Below, piece by piece: positions 25,643-34,258 of a stretch of DNA of 64,000 nt. Under the pieces are notes generated by a model. It was not told the DNA's origin and searched no databases. It saw nothing but the letters and a program-made list of their open reading frames with translations. The position numbers were made by a program, and so were the translations under genes. The stretch is from Pseudomonas beijingensis (GTDB lineage: Bacteria > Pseudomonadota > Gammaproteobacteria > Pseudomonadales > Pseudomonadaceae): assembly GCF_030687295.1 (NCBI RefSeq), contig NZ_CP117425.1, positions 868,001 through 932,000 on the forward strand, given 5' to 3'. Position 1 is the stretch's first letter. Each line of letters starts with the position of its first letter.

Positions 25643-26497
25643 ATGAAGATGCGACGACTCTTGGGCGCAGGTGCCGCACTGGTACTGGCCATCAGTTCCA
25701 CCTTGGCCAGCGCCGAAACCAAAACCCTGAGCATCGGTTACGTTGACGGCTGGTCCGACAGCGTCGCGACCACCCACGTGGCCGCCGAAGTGATCAAGCA
25801 AAAACTCGGTTATGACGTGAAGCTGCAAGCGGTCGCGACCGGGATCATGTGGCAAGGCGTGGCCACCGGCAAACTCGACGCGATGCTCTCGGCCTGGCTG
25901 CCGGTGACTCACGGCGACTATTGGACCAAGAACAAAGACAACGTGGTCGACTACGGCCCCAACTTCAAGGATGCAAAAATCGGCCTGATCGTGCCGGAGT
26001 ACGTCAAGGCCAAGTCGCTCGAGGATCTCAAGACCGACGACTCCTTCAAGAAGCGCATCGTCGGCATCGACGCCGGTTCAGGCGTGATGCTCAAGACCGA
26101 ACAGGCGATCAAGGATTACGACCTGACCGGTTATCAACTCAAGGCCAGTTCCGGCGCCGGCATGATCGCCGAGCTGACTCGTGCCGAGAAGAAAAACGAA
26201 TCCATCGCCGTCACCGGTTGGGTGCCGCACTGGATGTTCGCCAAGTGGAAACTGCGCTTCCTGGAAGACCCGAAAGGCGTCTACGGCGCGGCTGAGACTG
26301 TAAACAGCATCGGCAGCAAGGAGCTGGGCACCAAGGCCCCGGAAGTGGCCGAGTTCCTGAAGAAATTCCAGTGGGCGTCGAAAGACGAGATCGGCGAAGT
26401 CATGCTGGCGATCCAAGAGGGTGCCAAGCCAGACGCCGCTGCCAAGGACTGGGTCGCCAAGCACCCGGACCGCGTGAAGGAGTGGACCGGCAAGTAA
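25643..26497 (+). CDS. betX: glycine betaine-binding periplasmic protein
   Basis: The 284-residue protein is an OpuAC-type substrate receptor for quaternary amines. It has a signal peptide ending ASAE at about residue 24. Trp-containing segments such as VDGWSDSVATTHV, AWLPVTHGDYW and VTGWVPHWMFAKWKLRF can form the aromatic cage around the trimethylammonium group. GGGGAAG lies before the ATG. No permease gene is adjacent, as expected for the orphan receptors of Pseudomonas that share one transporter. Its position before DUF485/actP matches PA3236 (betX) beside PA3235-PA3234. Confidence 0.88.
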   Translation: MKMRRLLGAGAALVLAISSTLASAETKTLSIGYVDGWSDSVATTHVAAEVIKQKLGYDVKLQAVATGIMWQGVATGKLDAMLSAWLPVTHGDYWTKNKDNVVDYGPNFKDAKIGLIVPEYVKAKSLEDLKTDDSFKKRIVGIDAGSGVMLKTEQAIKDYDLTGYQLKASSGAGMIAELTRAEKKNESIAVTGWVPHWMFAKWKLRFLEDPKGVYGAAETVNSIGSKELGTKAPEVAEFLKKFQWASKDEIGEVMLAIQEGAKPDAAAKDWVAKHPDRVKEWTGK

Positions 26498-26523
26498 TCG
26501 GCCTGGTTTAGCTGTTCCGAAAG

Positions 26524-26554
26524 CCGCATGACCGTGTGTCATGCGGTTTTTTTT
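26524..26554 (+). terminator. rho-independent terminator after betX
   Basis: CCGCATGAC and GTCATGCGG form a nine-base stem around CGTGT, followed by eight T residues. Confidence 0.9.
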
Positions 26555-26588
26555 GTGCCCGCAATTCCTGGTTTCTCCACAATTCCCT

Positions 26589-26678
26589 TGTGGGAGCGAG
26601 CTGGCTCGCGGTAGCGGCGTATCTGCTTGCAGTCATGTTGAATGTAGCGCCGCCATCGCGAGCTGGCTCGCTCCCACA
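26589..26678. repeat. REP pair, GAGCTGGCTCGCG variant
   Basis: TGTGGGAGCGAGCTGGCTCG is mirrored by CGAGCTGGCTCGCTCCCACA. Both halves share the change of TTG to TGG or its counterpart, so the palindromic cores have co-varied. Confidence 0.9.
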
Positions 26679-26815
26679 GGAGGGCAACTGCGAAAATGTG
26701 CGGGAAACCGGCAGCACCGTCATGTCGTTCTAATACTAAGGTCGTCTGGAACCTGGCCTTGAGCCGCATAGAGTAGGGCTGTTCCAATTAAATCTGTGCT
26801 GCGAGGATAAAAACA

Positions 26816-27127
26816 ATGAACGACAGCATTTACCTCTCGATTCAAAACAGCCCGCGCTTCAAGGAGCTGGTGAGAAAAAGGGAAAAGTTCGCCTGGATTC
26901 TCTCGGCGATCATGCTTGGGCTGTATTCCGGCTTCATTCTTCTGATCGCCTACGGGCCACACATTCTCGGGGCCAAGATCACGCCTGAGTCCACCATCAC
27001 CTGGGGTATCCCCATCGGCGTCGGCCTGATTGTCTCGGCCTTCGTCCTGACCGGCATTTACGTGCGACGCGCCAACGGCGAATTCGACGACTTGAACAAT
27101 GCGATTCTCAAGGAGGCTCAGCAATGA
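26816..27127 (+). CDS. DUF485 membrane protein (YjcH)
   Basis: The 103-residue protein has two membrane helices (about residues 28-48 and 62-82) with the DUF485 pattern [19 protein letters not shown] before the first. It is the usual small partner gene of ActP in Proteobacteria. Its stop overlaps the actP start as ATGA. GAGGATAAAAACA lies before the ATG. It corresponds to PA3235. Confidence 0.93.
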   Translation: MNDSIYLSIQNSPRFKELVRKREKFAWILSAIMLGLYSGFILLIAYGPHILGAKITPESTITWGIPIGVGLIVSAFVLTGIYVRRANGEFDDLNNAILKEAQQ

Positions 27128-28782
27128 TCCGGCGTCTACTGGCTCTTTTGAGCGTCGCAGCGTTTGCACCGGGTGCCTGGGCGGCTGACGCCCTGACGGG
27201 TGCCGTGCAGAAACAACCCCTCAACGTCGCGGCTATCCTGATGTTCGTGGCCTTCGTCGGCGCGACTTTATATATCACCTACTGGGCGTCCAAGAAAAAC
27301 AACTCGGCGGCCGACTACTATGCGGCCGGCGGCAAGATCACCGGCTTCCAGAACGGCCTGGCAATCGCAGGCGACTACATGTCGGCGGCGTCCTTCCTGG
27401 GGATTTCCGCACTGGTGTTCACCTCCGGCTACGATGGCTTGATCTACTCCATCGGCTTCCTGGTGGGCTGGCCGATCATCCTGTTCCTGATCGCCGAGCG
27501 CCTGCGTAACCTGGGGAAATACACCTTTGCCGACGTGGCGTCCTATCGCCTCGGGCAAACCCAGATCCGCAGTCTGTCCGCCTGCGGCTCGCTGGTGGTG
27601 GTGGCGTTCTATCTGATCGCGCAAATGGTCGGTGCCGGCAAGCTGATCCAGCTGCTGTTCGGCCTGGACTACCACGTTGCGGTGATCCTGGTGGGTATCC
27701 TGATGTGCCTCTACGTGTTGTTCGGCGGCATGCTGGCCACCACCTGGGTGCAGATCATCAAGGCGGTGTTGCTGCTGTCGGGTGCGTCGTTCATGGCCCT
27801 GATGGTTATGAAGCACGTCAACTTCGACTTCAATATGTTGTTCGCCGAAGCGGTGAAGGTTCACCCTAAAGGCGAGGCAATCATGAGCCCCGGCGGCCTG
27901 GTCAAGGATCCGATCTCGGCCTTCTCCCTGGGCCTGGCGCTGATGTTCGGTACCGCTGGCTTGCCACACATCCTGATGCGCTTCTTCACCGTGAGCGACG
28001 CCAAGGAAGCGCGCAAGAGCGTGCTGTATGCCACTGGCTTCATCGGCTACTTCTACATCCTGACCTTCATCATTGGCTTCGGCGCGATTCTGCTGGTCAG
28101 CACCAACCCGGCCTTCAAGGACGCGGCAGGTGCCTTGCTGGGTGGCAACAACATGGCGGCGGTGCATCTGTCCAACGCAGTTGGCGGCAGCATCTTCCTG
28201 GGCTTCATCTCGGCGGTGGCGTTCGCGACCATCCTGGCGGTGGTAGCGGGCCTGACCCTGGCCGGTGCCTCGGCGGTGTCTCATGACCTGTATGCCAGCG
28301 TGATTAAGAAAGGCAAGGCCAACGAGAAGGATGAGATTCGCGTCTCGAAAATCACCACCATCTGTCTGGCGGTGCTGGCGATCGGCCTGGGTATCCTGTT
28401 CGAGAAGCAGAACATCGCGTTCATGGTGGGCCTGGCGTTCTCCATCGCGGCGAGCTGCAACTTCCCGGTACTGCTGCTCTCGATGTACTGGAAGAAGCTG
28501 ACCACCCGTGGCGCCATGATTGGCGGCTGGTTGGGTCTGGTCAGTGCTGTGGGCCTGATGGTGCTCGGTCCGACCATCTGGGTGCAGATCATGGGGCACG
28601 AGAAGGCTATCTTCCCGTACGAATACCCAGCGCTGTTCTCCATGGCCATTGCGTTTGTCGGCATCTGGTTCTTCTCCGTCACCGACAAGTCGGCTGAAGG
28701 CGCGAACGAGCGGGCGCTGTTCTTCCCGCAGTTCGTGCGTTCGCAAACTGGTTTGGGGGCGAGTGGGGCGGTTAATCACTAA
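27124..28782 (+). CDS. actP: cation/acetate symporter
   Basis: ActP is a sodium:solute symporter (SSS family) for acetate and similar short acids. The 552-residue protein has a cleavable N-terminus (ending AWAAD at about 22), then about thirteen membrane helices. It shows [20 protein letters not shown], the SSS signature around [12 protein letters not shown], and [17 protein letters not shown]. It is coupled to the DUF485 gene by a four-base overlap and ends before a strong terminator. In P. aeruginosa this pair sits beside betX, as here. Confidence 0.94.
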   Translation: MIRRLLALLSVAAFAPGAWAADALTGAVQKQPLNVAAILMFVAFVGATLYITYWASKKNNSAADYYAAGGKITGFQNGLAIAGDYMSAASFLGISALVFTSGYDGLIYSIGFLVGWPIILFLIAERLRNLGKYTFADVASYRLGQTQIRSLSACGSLVVVAFYLIAQMVGAGKLIQLLFGLDYHVAVILVGILMCLYVLFGGMLATTWVQIIKAVLLLSGASFMALMVMKHVNFDFNMLFAEAVKVHPKGEAIMSPGGLVKDPISAFSLGLALMFGTAGLPHILMRFFTVSDAKEARKSVLYATGFIGYFYILTFIIGFGAILLVSTNPAFKDAAGALLGGNNMAAVHLSNAVGGSIFLGFISAVAFATILAVVAGLTLAGASAVSHDLYASVIKKGKANEKDEIRVSKITTICLAVLAIGLGILFEKQNIAFMVGLAFSIAASCNFPVLLLSMYWKKLTTRGAMIGGWLGLVSAVGLMVLGPTIWVQIMGHEKAIFPYEYPALFSMAIAFVGIWFFSVTDKSAEGANERALFFPQFVRSQTGLGASGAVNH

Positions 28783-28827
28783 GCAGCGACAAGCTGAAAG
28801 CTTCAAGTTAAAGCGGTGCGTTTGAAG

Positions 28828-28861
28828 AAATACCCCGGTCCAGAGGCTGGGGTATTTTTTT
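28828..28861 (+). terminator. rho-independent terminator after actP
   Basis: AAATACCCC and GGGGTATTT form the stem, with a run of eight T. Confidence 0.9.
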
Positions 28862-28894
28862 GTGCTGGGTTTAAGGGTTGGCAGGGCTGCCGTC

Positions 28895-28987
28895 AACGCG
28901 AGCAAGCTCGCTCCCACAGGGGATCTCAAGTGAGTACAGGTTCTGTGTTCACAACCGGTCAACGGTGGGAGCGAGCTTGCTCGCGAT
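28895..28987. repeat. REP pair, GAGCTTGCTCGCGAT sub-type
   Basis: CGCGAGCAAGCTCGCTCCCA is mirrored by GTGGGAGCGAGCTTGCTCGC between actP and gltA. Confidence 0.9.
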
Positions 28988-29041
28988 GGCGCCGGGTCTG
29001 CCAATGCAGCTTCTGGATCAGATGAAAAGAGACCCAAACAA

Positions 29042-29080
29042 AACAGCCCCTGCTCTTATATAAGAAGCAGGGGCTGTTTC
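29042..29080 (-). terminator. terminator of gltA
   Basis: AAACAGCCCCTGCT and AGCAGGGGCTGTTT form a long stem around a short AT-rich loop. It lies 34 bases after the gltA stop codon. Confidence 0.85.
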
Positions 29081-29113
29081 GGTGCAGCTCAAGACCTCAT
29101 TGCAAGGCAGGTC

Positions 29114-30403
29114 TTACTTGCGGTCTTCCAGCTGGGTGATGTCACGCGACTCGTAGCCGGTGTACAGCTGGCGCGGGCGGCCGATCTTGTACGGGCTGGA
29201 GAGCATTTCCTTCCAGTGGGAGATCCAGCCCACGGTCCGCGCCAGGGCGAAGATCACGGTGAACATGCTGGTTGGAATGCCGATCGCCTTGAGGATGATC
29301 CCCGAGTAGAAGTCGACGTTCGGGTACAGCGAGCGCTCGATGAAGTACGGGTCGGTCAGGGCGATCTCTTCCAGGCGCATGGCCAGTTCGAGTTGCGGAT
29401 CGTTCTTGATCCCCAGTTCCTTGAGTACTTCGTCGCAGGTCTGCTTCATGACGGTGGCGCGCGGGTCGCGGTTCTTGTAGACCCGGTGACCGAAGCCCAT
29501 CAGCTTGAACGGATCGTTCTTGTCCTTGGCCTTGGCGATGAACTTGTCGATGTTCGAGACATCGCCGATTTCATCGAGCATGGTCAGTACCGCTTCGTTG
29601 GCACCGCCGTGGGCAGGGCCCCAGAGTGCGGCGATACCGGCGGCGATACAGGCGAACGGGTTGGCACCCGAGGAGCCTGCCAGGCGCACGGTGGACGTAG
29701 AGGCGTTCTGCTCGTGGTCGGCATGGAGGATGAAGATCCGGTCCATGGCCTTGGCGAGCACCGGGCTGATCGGTTTGATCTCGCACGGGGTGTTGAACAT
29801 CATATGCAGGAAGTTCTCTGCATAGGTCAGGTCGTTGCGCGGGTACATCATGGGCTGGCCCATGGAGTACTTGTAGACCATGGCTGCCAGGGTCGGCATC
29901 TTCGCCACCAGGCGGATCGCGGAGATTTCGCGATGCTGGGGGTTATTGATGTCCAGGGAGTCGTGGTAGAAGGCCGAGAGGGCACCGACAACGCCGCACA
30001 TGACGGCCATCGGGTGGGCATCGCGACGGAAACCGTTGAAGAAGGTCTTCAACTGCTCGTGAACCATGGTGTGGTTCTTCACGGTGCTGACGAACTGGGC
30101 CTTTTGCTCTGCGGTTGGCAGCTCGCCGTTGAGCAGCAGGTAGCAGGTTTCCAGGTAGTCCGATTTTTCAGCCAGTTGCTCGATCGGGTAGCCGCGGTGC
30201 AGCAGGATGCCGTTGTCGCCGTCGATGTAGGTGATTTTCGACTCGCACGAGGCGGTCGACATGAAACCTGGGTCAAAGGTGAAACGGCCCGTGGCCGTCA
30301 GGCCCCGTACGTCGATTACATCGGGACCAACGGTGCCGGTTAAAATGGGCAGCTCGACGGGGGCTGCGCCCTCGATGATCAACTGCGCTTTTTTGTCAGC
30401 CAT
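29114..30403 (-). CDS. gltA: citrate synthase
   Basis: Citrate synthase condenses oxaloacetate and acetyl-CoA. The 429-residue length fits the hexameric, NADH-inhibited type II enzyme of gamma-proteobacteria. The active-site region [20 protein letters not shown] and the segment [20 protein letters not shown] are present, as is [19 protein letters not shown]-like bases precede the ATG at 30403. It diverges from sdhC, and a sigma-70-type promoter lies about 60-85 bases upstream. Confidence 0.98.
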   Translation of the reverse strand: MADKKAQLIIEGAAPVELPILTGTVGPDVIDVRGLTATGRFTFDPGFMSTASCESKITYIDGDNGILLHRGYPIEQLAEKSDYLETCYLLLNGELPTAEQKAQFVSTVKNHTMVHEQLKTFFNGFRRDAHPMAVMCGVVGALSAFYHDSLDINNPQHREISAIRLVAKMPTLAAMVYKYSMGQPMMYPRNDLTYAENFLHMMFNTPCEIKPISPVLAKAMDRIFILHADHEQNASTSTVRLAGSSGANPFACIAAGIAALWGPAHGGANEAVLTMLDEIGDVSNIDKFIAKAKDKNDPFKLMGFGHRVYKNRDPRATVMKQTCDEVLKELGIKNDPQLELAMRLEEIALTDPYFIERSLYPNVDFYSGIILKAIGIPTSMFTVIFALARTVGWISHWKEMLSSPYKIGRPRQLYTGYESRDITQLEDRK

Positions 30404-30461
30404 GTGGCCTCCTATTAATGCTTGAAATCATCAGACAGACCCCCCACGCAGGGCCCGCACC

Positions 30462-30489
30462 ACTATAGTGAGATAAATCCGAAAGTCAA
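30462..30489 (-). promoter_or_regulatory. gltA promoter
   Basis: On the minus strand TTGACT (30489-30484) and TATAGT (30467-30462) are separated by 16 bases, a near-consensus sigma-70 promoter facing gltA. Confidence 0.75.
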
Positions 30490-30603
30490 TTTGCCTAAAG
30501 TCTTGCTCCAGAAGGCTTTAACCGCACTTTTTCCGCGAAATTGCCTGCCGTTTACGCCTTTTGCGCCATATGTGCAATGCGCTATTAGGGGAAGGTGAAC
30601 GCG

Positions 30604-30632
30604 TTGTCATTAGTAGCCTAACTGTCTATACT
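30604..30632 (+). promoter_or_regulatory. sdhCDAB promoter
   Basis: TTGTCA (30604-30609) and TATACT (30627-30632) are separated by exactly 17 bases, facing sdhC. The transcript would have a leader of about 130 bases before the sdhC start. The remainder of the 365-base gltA-sdhC gap holds no gene that I can support. Confidence 0.75.
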
Positions 30633-30768
30633 CGGCCACCGACCGCCAGGGGCTTTTGGGCCTGCTTTCTTGGGGGTCGTCACTCCCTGGGTGGTGAGTA
30701 CCTGACCAGTGCGCGCCCCAACAACTTTGCCCTGATTGTTAGGGGCTCTTCAGTGTGAAAAAAAAGCC

Positions 30769-31143
30769 GTGAAAAGCCAACGACCTGTAAACCTAGACCT
30801 AAGGACCATCAAACTCCCAGTCACTGCTTACACGTCCATTCTTCACCGTATTTCCGGTGTCATCCTCTTCGTCAGCCTGGCCATCATGCTTTATGCATTG
30901 GACAAGTCGCTCGATTCGGAAGAAGGCTTCGGTCAGGTGAAAGCGTGTCTGACCAGTCCGCTAGCCAAGCTAGTGATTTGGGGCATCCTGTCCGCCTTGC
31001 TGTATCACTTGGTTGCCGGTGTGCGCCACTTGATCATGGACATGGGCATCGGTGAGACGCTGGAAGGCGGCAAGCTGGGCTCGAAAATCATTATCGCCGT
31101 GTCTGCGGTGCTGATCGTTCTGGCAGGAGTCTGGATATGGTAA
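30769..31143 (+). CDS. sdhC: succinate dehydrogenase cytochrome b556 subunit
   Basis: SdhC anchors the complex in the inner membrane and helps bind haem and ubiquinone. The 124-residue form starts at a GTG (VKSQRPVNLDLRTIKLP) and has three membrane helices. SILHRISGV contains the conserved Ser and Arg of the quinone region, and HLVAGVRHLIMDMG carries the haem-ligand histidine. The frame is open upstream, and a run of eight A lies just before the GTG. No clear ribosome binding site is visible, so the start is uncertain. It overlaps sdhD by seven bases. Confidence 0.9.
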   Translation: MKSQRPVNLDLRTIKLPVTAYTSILHRISGVILFVSLAIMLYALDKSLDSEEGFGQVKACLTSPLAKLVIWGILSALLYHLVAGVRHLIMDMGIGETLEGGKLGSKIIIAVSAVLIVLAGVWIW

Positions 31144-31505
31144 CCAACGTCACGAACCTTTCGCGTTCGGGCCTGTATGACTGGATGGCCCAGCGTGTGT
31201 CTGCGGTCGTTCTCGCGGCTTACTTCATTTTCCTGATTGGATATGTCGTGGCAAACCCTGGCATTGGCTACGCCCAATGGCATGAACTGTTCGCAAACAA
31301 CTGGATGCGCATCTTCAGTCTGCTGGCACTCGTCGCACTGGGCGCTCACGCCTGGGTCGGCATGTGGACCATCGCGACCGACTACCTGACGCAAATGGCG
31401 TTCGGCAAGTCGGCGACTGCCGTACGTTTCCTTTTCCAGGCGGTATGCGGCGTTGCGATGTTCGCTTACTTCGTCTGGGGTGTGCAGATTCTCTGGGGTA
31501 TCTGA
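31137..31505 (+). CDS. sdhD: succinate dehydrogenase membrane anchor subunit
   Basis: The 122-residue protein has three membrane helices. The first part has SRSGLYDWMAQRVSAVVLAA, typical of SdhD. The middle helix has ALVALGAHAWVGMWTIATDY, with a histidine in the haem region. Its start overlaps the end of sdhC and the stop is three bases from sdhA, so the subunits are translated together. Confidence 0.95.
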   Translation: MVTNVTNLSRSGLYDWMAQRVSAVVLAAYFIFLIGYVVANPGIGYAQWHELFANNWMRIFSLLALVALGAHAWVGMWTIATDYLTQMAFGKSATAVRFLFQAVCGVAMFAYFVWGVQILWGI

Positions 31506-31508
31506 TCC

Positions 31509-33281
31509 ATGGCTAACATTCCAACGATTTCTTTCGACGCCATCATCATTGGTGGTGGCGGTGCCGGCATGCGCGCAGCGCTGCAACTGGCACAGGGCGG
31601 TCACAAGACTGCCGTGATCACCAAGGTTTTCCCAACGCGTTCGCACACCGTTTCCGCCCAGGGTGGCATCACCTGTGCCATCGCTTCGGCCGACCCGAAC
31701 GATGACTGGCGCTGGCACATGTACGATACCGTCAAGGGTTCCGACTACATCGGTGACCAGGACGCGATCGAATACATGTGTCAGGAAGGCCCGGCCGCTG
31801 TGTTCGAGCTGGACCACATGGGCATGCCGTTCTCGCGTACCGAGCAAGGTCGTATCTACCAGCGTCCGTTCGGTGGCCAGTCCAAGGACTACGGCAAGGG
31901 CGGCCAGGCTGCGCGTACTTGCGCGGCGTCCGACCGTACCGGTCACGCACTGCTGCACACCCTGTACCAGGGCAACCTGAAAGCCGGTACTACGTTCCTG
32001 AACGAGTACTATGCCGTTGACCTGGTGAAGAACCAGGACGGCGCCTTCGTCGGTGTGATCGCGATCTGCATCGAAACCGGCGAAACCACCTACATCCGCG
32101 CCAAGGCCACCGTACTGGCGACCGGCGGTGCAGGCCGTATCTACGCTTCCACCACCAATGCCCTGATCAACACCGGTGACGGCGTTGGCATGGCCCTGCG
32201 TGCTGGCGTGCCGGTACAAGACATCGAAATGTGGCAGTTCCACCCGACCGGCATCGCCGGCGCCGGTGTACTGGTCACCGAAGGTTGCCGCGGTGAAGGC
32301 GGTTACCTGATCAACAAGCACGGCGAGCGTTTCATGGAGCGTTATGCGCCGAACGCCAAGGACCTTGCCGGTCGCGACGTAGTTGCCCGTTCGATGGTGA
32401 AAGAAATCATCGCCGGCAACGGTTGCGGTCCGAATGGCGACCACGTGATGCTCAAGCTCGATCACCTGGGCGAGGAAGTGCTGCACAGCCGCCTGCCAGG
32501 TATCTGCGAACTGTCCAAGACCTTCGCCCACGTCGACCCGGTCGTCGCGCCGGTTCCAGTGGTTCCAACCTGCCACTATATGATGGGCGGCGTTGCCACC
32601 AACATTCACGGCCAGGCGATCACCCAGAACGGCGAAGGCGTGGACGAAATCATCCCTGGCCTGTTCGCAGTGGGTGAAGTGGCGTGCGTATCGGTCCACG
32701 GTGCCAACCGCCTGGGCGGCAACTCGCTGCTCGACCTGGTGGTCTTCGGTCGTGCTGCCGGCCTGCACTTGGAGAAAGCGCTGTCCGACGGTATCGAATA
32801 TGACGATGCCACCGACGCCAACATCGAAGCCGCCCTGGCGCGTCTGTCCGCTCTGAACGAGCGTACCGAAGGCGAGGACGTGGCAACCCTGCGTCGCGAG
32901 CTGCAAAACTGCATGCAGAACTACTTCGGTGTGTTCCGTACCGGCGAATACATGCAGAAGGGTATTGCCCAGTTGGCGCAATTGCGTGAACGAATCGCCA
33001 ACGTGAAGATCAACGATAAGTCGCAGGCGTTCAACACTGCCCGTATCGAAGCGCTGGAGTTGCAGAACCTGCTGGAAGTGGCAGAAGCCACCGCCATCGC
33101 CGCAGAAGTGCGTAAAGAGTCCCGTGGCGCCCACGCCCGCGAAGACTTCGAAGACCGTGACGACGAAAACTGGCTGTGCCACACCTTGTACTTCCCGGGT
33201 GAAAAACGCGTCGCCAAGCGTGCCGTGAACTTCTCGCCGAAGACTGTTCCGACTTTCGAACCAAAAGTCCGGACTTATTAA
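31509..33281 (+). CDS. sdhA: succinate dehydrogenase flavoprotein subunit
   Basis: SdhA oxidises succinate to fumarate using covalently bound FAD. The 590-residue protein has the FAD dinucleotide fold [19 protein letters not shown], the flavinylation site His46 in [11 protein letters not shown], the substrate-site segment [19 protein letters not shown] region near residue 240, and [20 protein letters not shown]. It is full length, with sdhB starting 11 bases later. Confidence 0.98.
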   Translation: MANIPTISFDAIIIGGGGAGMRAALQLAQGGHKTAVITKVFPTRSHTVSAQGGITCAIASADPNDDWRWHMYDTVKGSDYIGDQDAIEYMCQEGPAAVFELDHMGMPFSRTEQGRIYQRPFGGQSKDYGKGGQAARTCAASDRTGHALLHTLYQGNLKAGTTFLNEYYAVDLVKNQDGAFVGVIAICIETGETTYIRAKATVLATGGAGRIYASTTNALINTGDGVGMALRAGVPVQDIEMWQFHPTGIAGAGVLVTEGCRGEGGYLINKHGERFMERYAPNAKDLAGRDVVARSMVKEIIAGNGCGPNGDHVMLKLDHLGEEVLHSRLPGICELSKTFAHVDPVVAPVPVVPTCHYMMGGVATNIHGQAITQNGEGVDEIIPGLFAVGEVACVSVHGANRLGGNSLLDLVVFGRAAGLHLEKALSDGIEYDDATDANIEAALARLSALNERTEGEDVATLRRELQNCMQNYFGVFRTGEYMQKGIAQLAQLRERIANVKINDKSQAFNTARIEALELQNLLEVAEATAIAAEVRKESRGAHAREDFEDRDDENWLCHTLYFPGEKRVAKRAVNFSPKTVPTFEPKVRTY

Positions 33282-33292
33282 GGGTGACCGCT

Positions 33293-33997
33293 ATGTTGCA
33301 AGTCAGTGTTTATCGCTACAACCCTGATCAGGACGCTGCGCCGTTCATGCAGGAATTCAAGGTCGATACCGGTGGTAAAGACCTGATGGTGCTGGACGTG
33401 CTGGCCCTGATCAAGGAGCAGGACGAAGGTTTTTCCTATCGTCGCTCTTGCCGTGAGGGCGTTTGCGGCTCCGACGGCATGAACATCAACGGCAAGAACG
33501 GCCTGGCCTGCATCACGCCGCTGTCGGCCGTGGTCAAGGGCAACAAGCTGGTGGTTCGTCCGTTGCCAGGTTTGCCGGTTATCCGTGACCTGGTCGTCGA
33601 TATGAGCATCTTCTACAAGCAATACGAGAAGGTGAAGCCATTCCTGCAGAACGACACGCCGGCTCCGGCCATCGAGCGTCTGCAGTCCCCGGAAGAGCGT
33701 GAGAAGCTCGACGGTCTGTACGAGTGCATCCTGTGCGCTTGCTGCTCGACCTCGTGCCCATCCTTCTGGTGGAACCCGGACAAGTTCCTGGGCCCGGCCG
33801 CCCTGCTGCAAGCGTACCGCTTCCTGGCAGACAGCCGTGACACCAAGACGTCCGAGCGTCTGGCCGCACTGGATGACCCGTTCAGCGTATTCCGCTGCCG
33901 CGGGATCATGAACTGCGTCAACGTCTGCCCGAAAGGCCTGAACCCGACTAAGGCCATCGGTCACGTACGTAACATGCTGCTGCAAAACGGCGTGTGA
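33293..33997 (+). CDS. sdhB: succinate dehydrogenase iron-sulfur subunit
   Basis: SdhB passes electrons from FAD to quinone through three Fe-S clusters. The 234-residue protein has CREGVCGSDGMNINGKNG for the 2Fe-2S cluster (Cys53, Cys58, Asp61, Cys73), then CILCACCSTSCP for the 4Fe-4S and CRGIMNCVNVCPKGLNP for the 3Fe-4S cluster. I chose the ATG at 33293 (MLQVSVYRYNPDQ), with AGGGTG upstream, over an in-frame GTG three codons earlier. Confidence 0.97.
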   Translation: MLQVSVYRYNPDQDAAPFMQEFKVDTGGKDLMVLDVLALIKEQDEGFSYRRSCREGVCGSDGMNINGKNGLACITPLSAVVKGNKLVVRPLPGLPVIRDLVVDMSIFYKQYEKVKPFLQNDTPAPAIERLQSPEEREKLDGLYECILCACCSTSCPSFWWNPDKFLGPAALLQAYRFLADSRDTKTSERLAALDDPFSVFRCRGIMNCVNVCPKGLNPTKAIGHVRNMLLQNGV

Positions 33998-34080
33998 TTC
34001 AGCTGCTGTACCCGTAGAACCGCTGTACCCGTAAAGGCCAGGCGCGGGCTTCAACCCGCGTCTTGGCTATAACCAGAACA

Positions 34081-34109
34081 GCCGCTCACAAAGCGGCGGT
34101 TCTTATTTT
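34081..34109 (+). terminator. weak terminator between sdhB and sucA
   Basis: GCCGCT and AGCGGC form a short stem around CACAA, followed by GGTTCTTATTTT. It could reduce read-through from sdh into suc. The 261-base gap also has a direct repeat of GCTGTACCCGTA (34004 and 34021) and a hairpin near 34040-34060. Confidence 0.45.
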
Positions 34110-34258
34110 GAAGAAATGAGACAAGCAGGGGCATCCGGGCTGGTACCCGGACTATCAGCGTGATCCTAAGTGGCTTGTTTTAGTCGCTGCACTCGGACTT
34201 CTGCAAGTTTGCTCGGTGTTTTCGCCGGTGGTGTTCCCCTAATCGAGGGTGACCAAGC

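Noticed and set aside
25561..25912. Upstream continuation of the ferredoxin-like minus frame into betX
   Set aside because: The frame is open but antisense to the betX signal peptide region and shows no ferredoxin N-terminal sequence; only the part before betX is credible as a remnant.
31005..33182. 725-codon minus-strand frame opposite sdhDA
   Set aside because: It is a shadow of the real sdh genes, with low-complexity composition and no start signal or family match.
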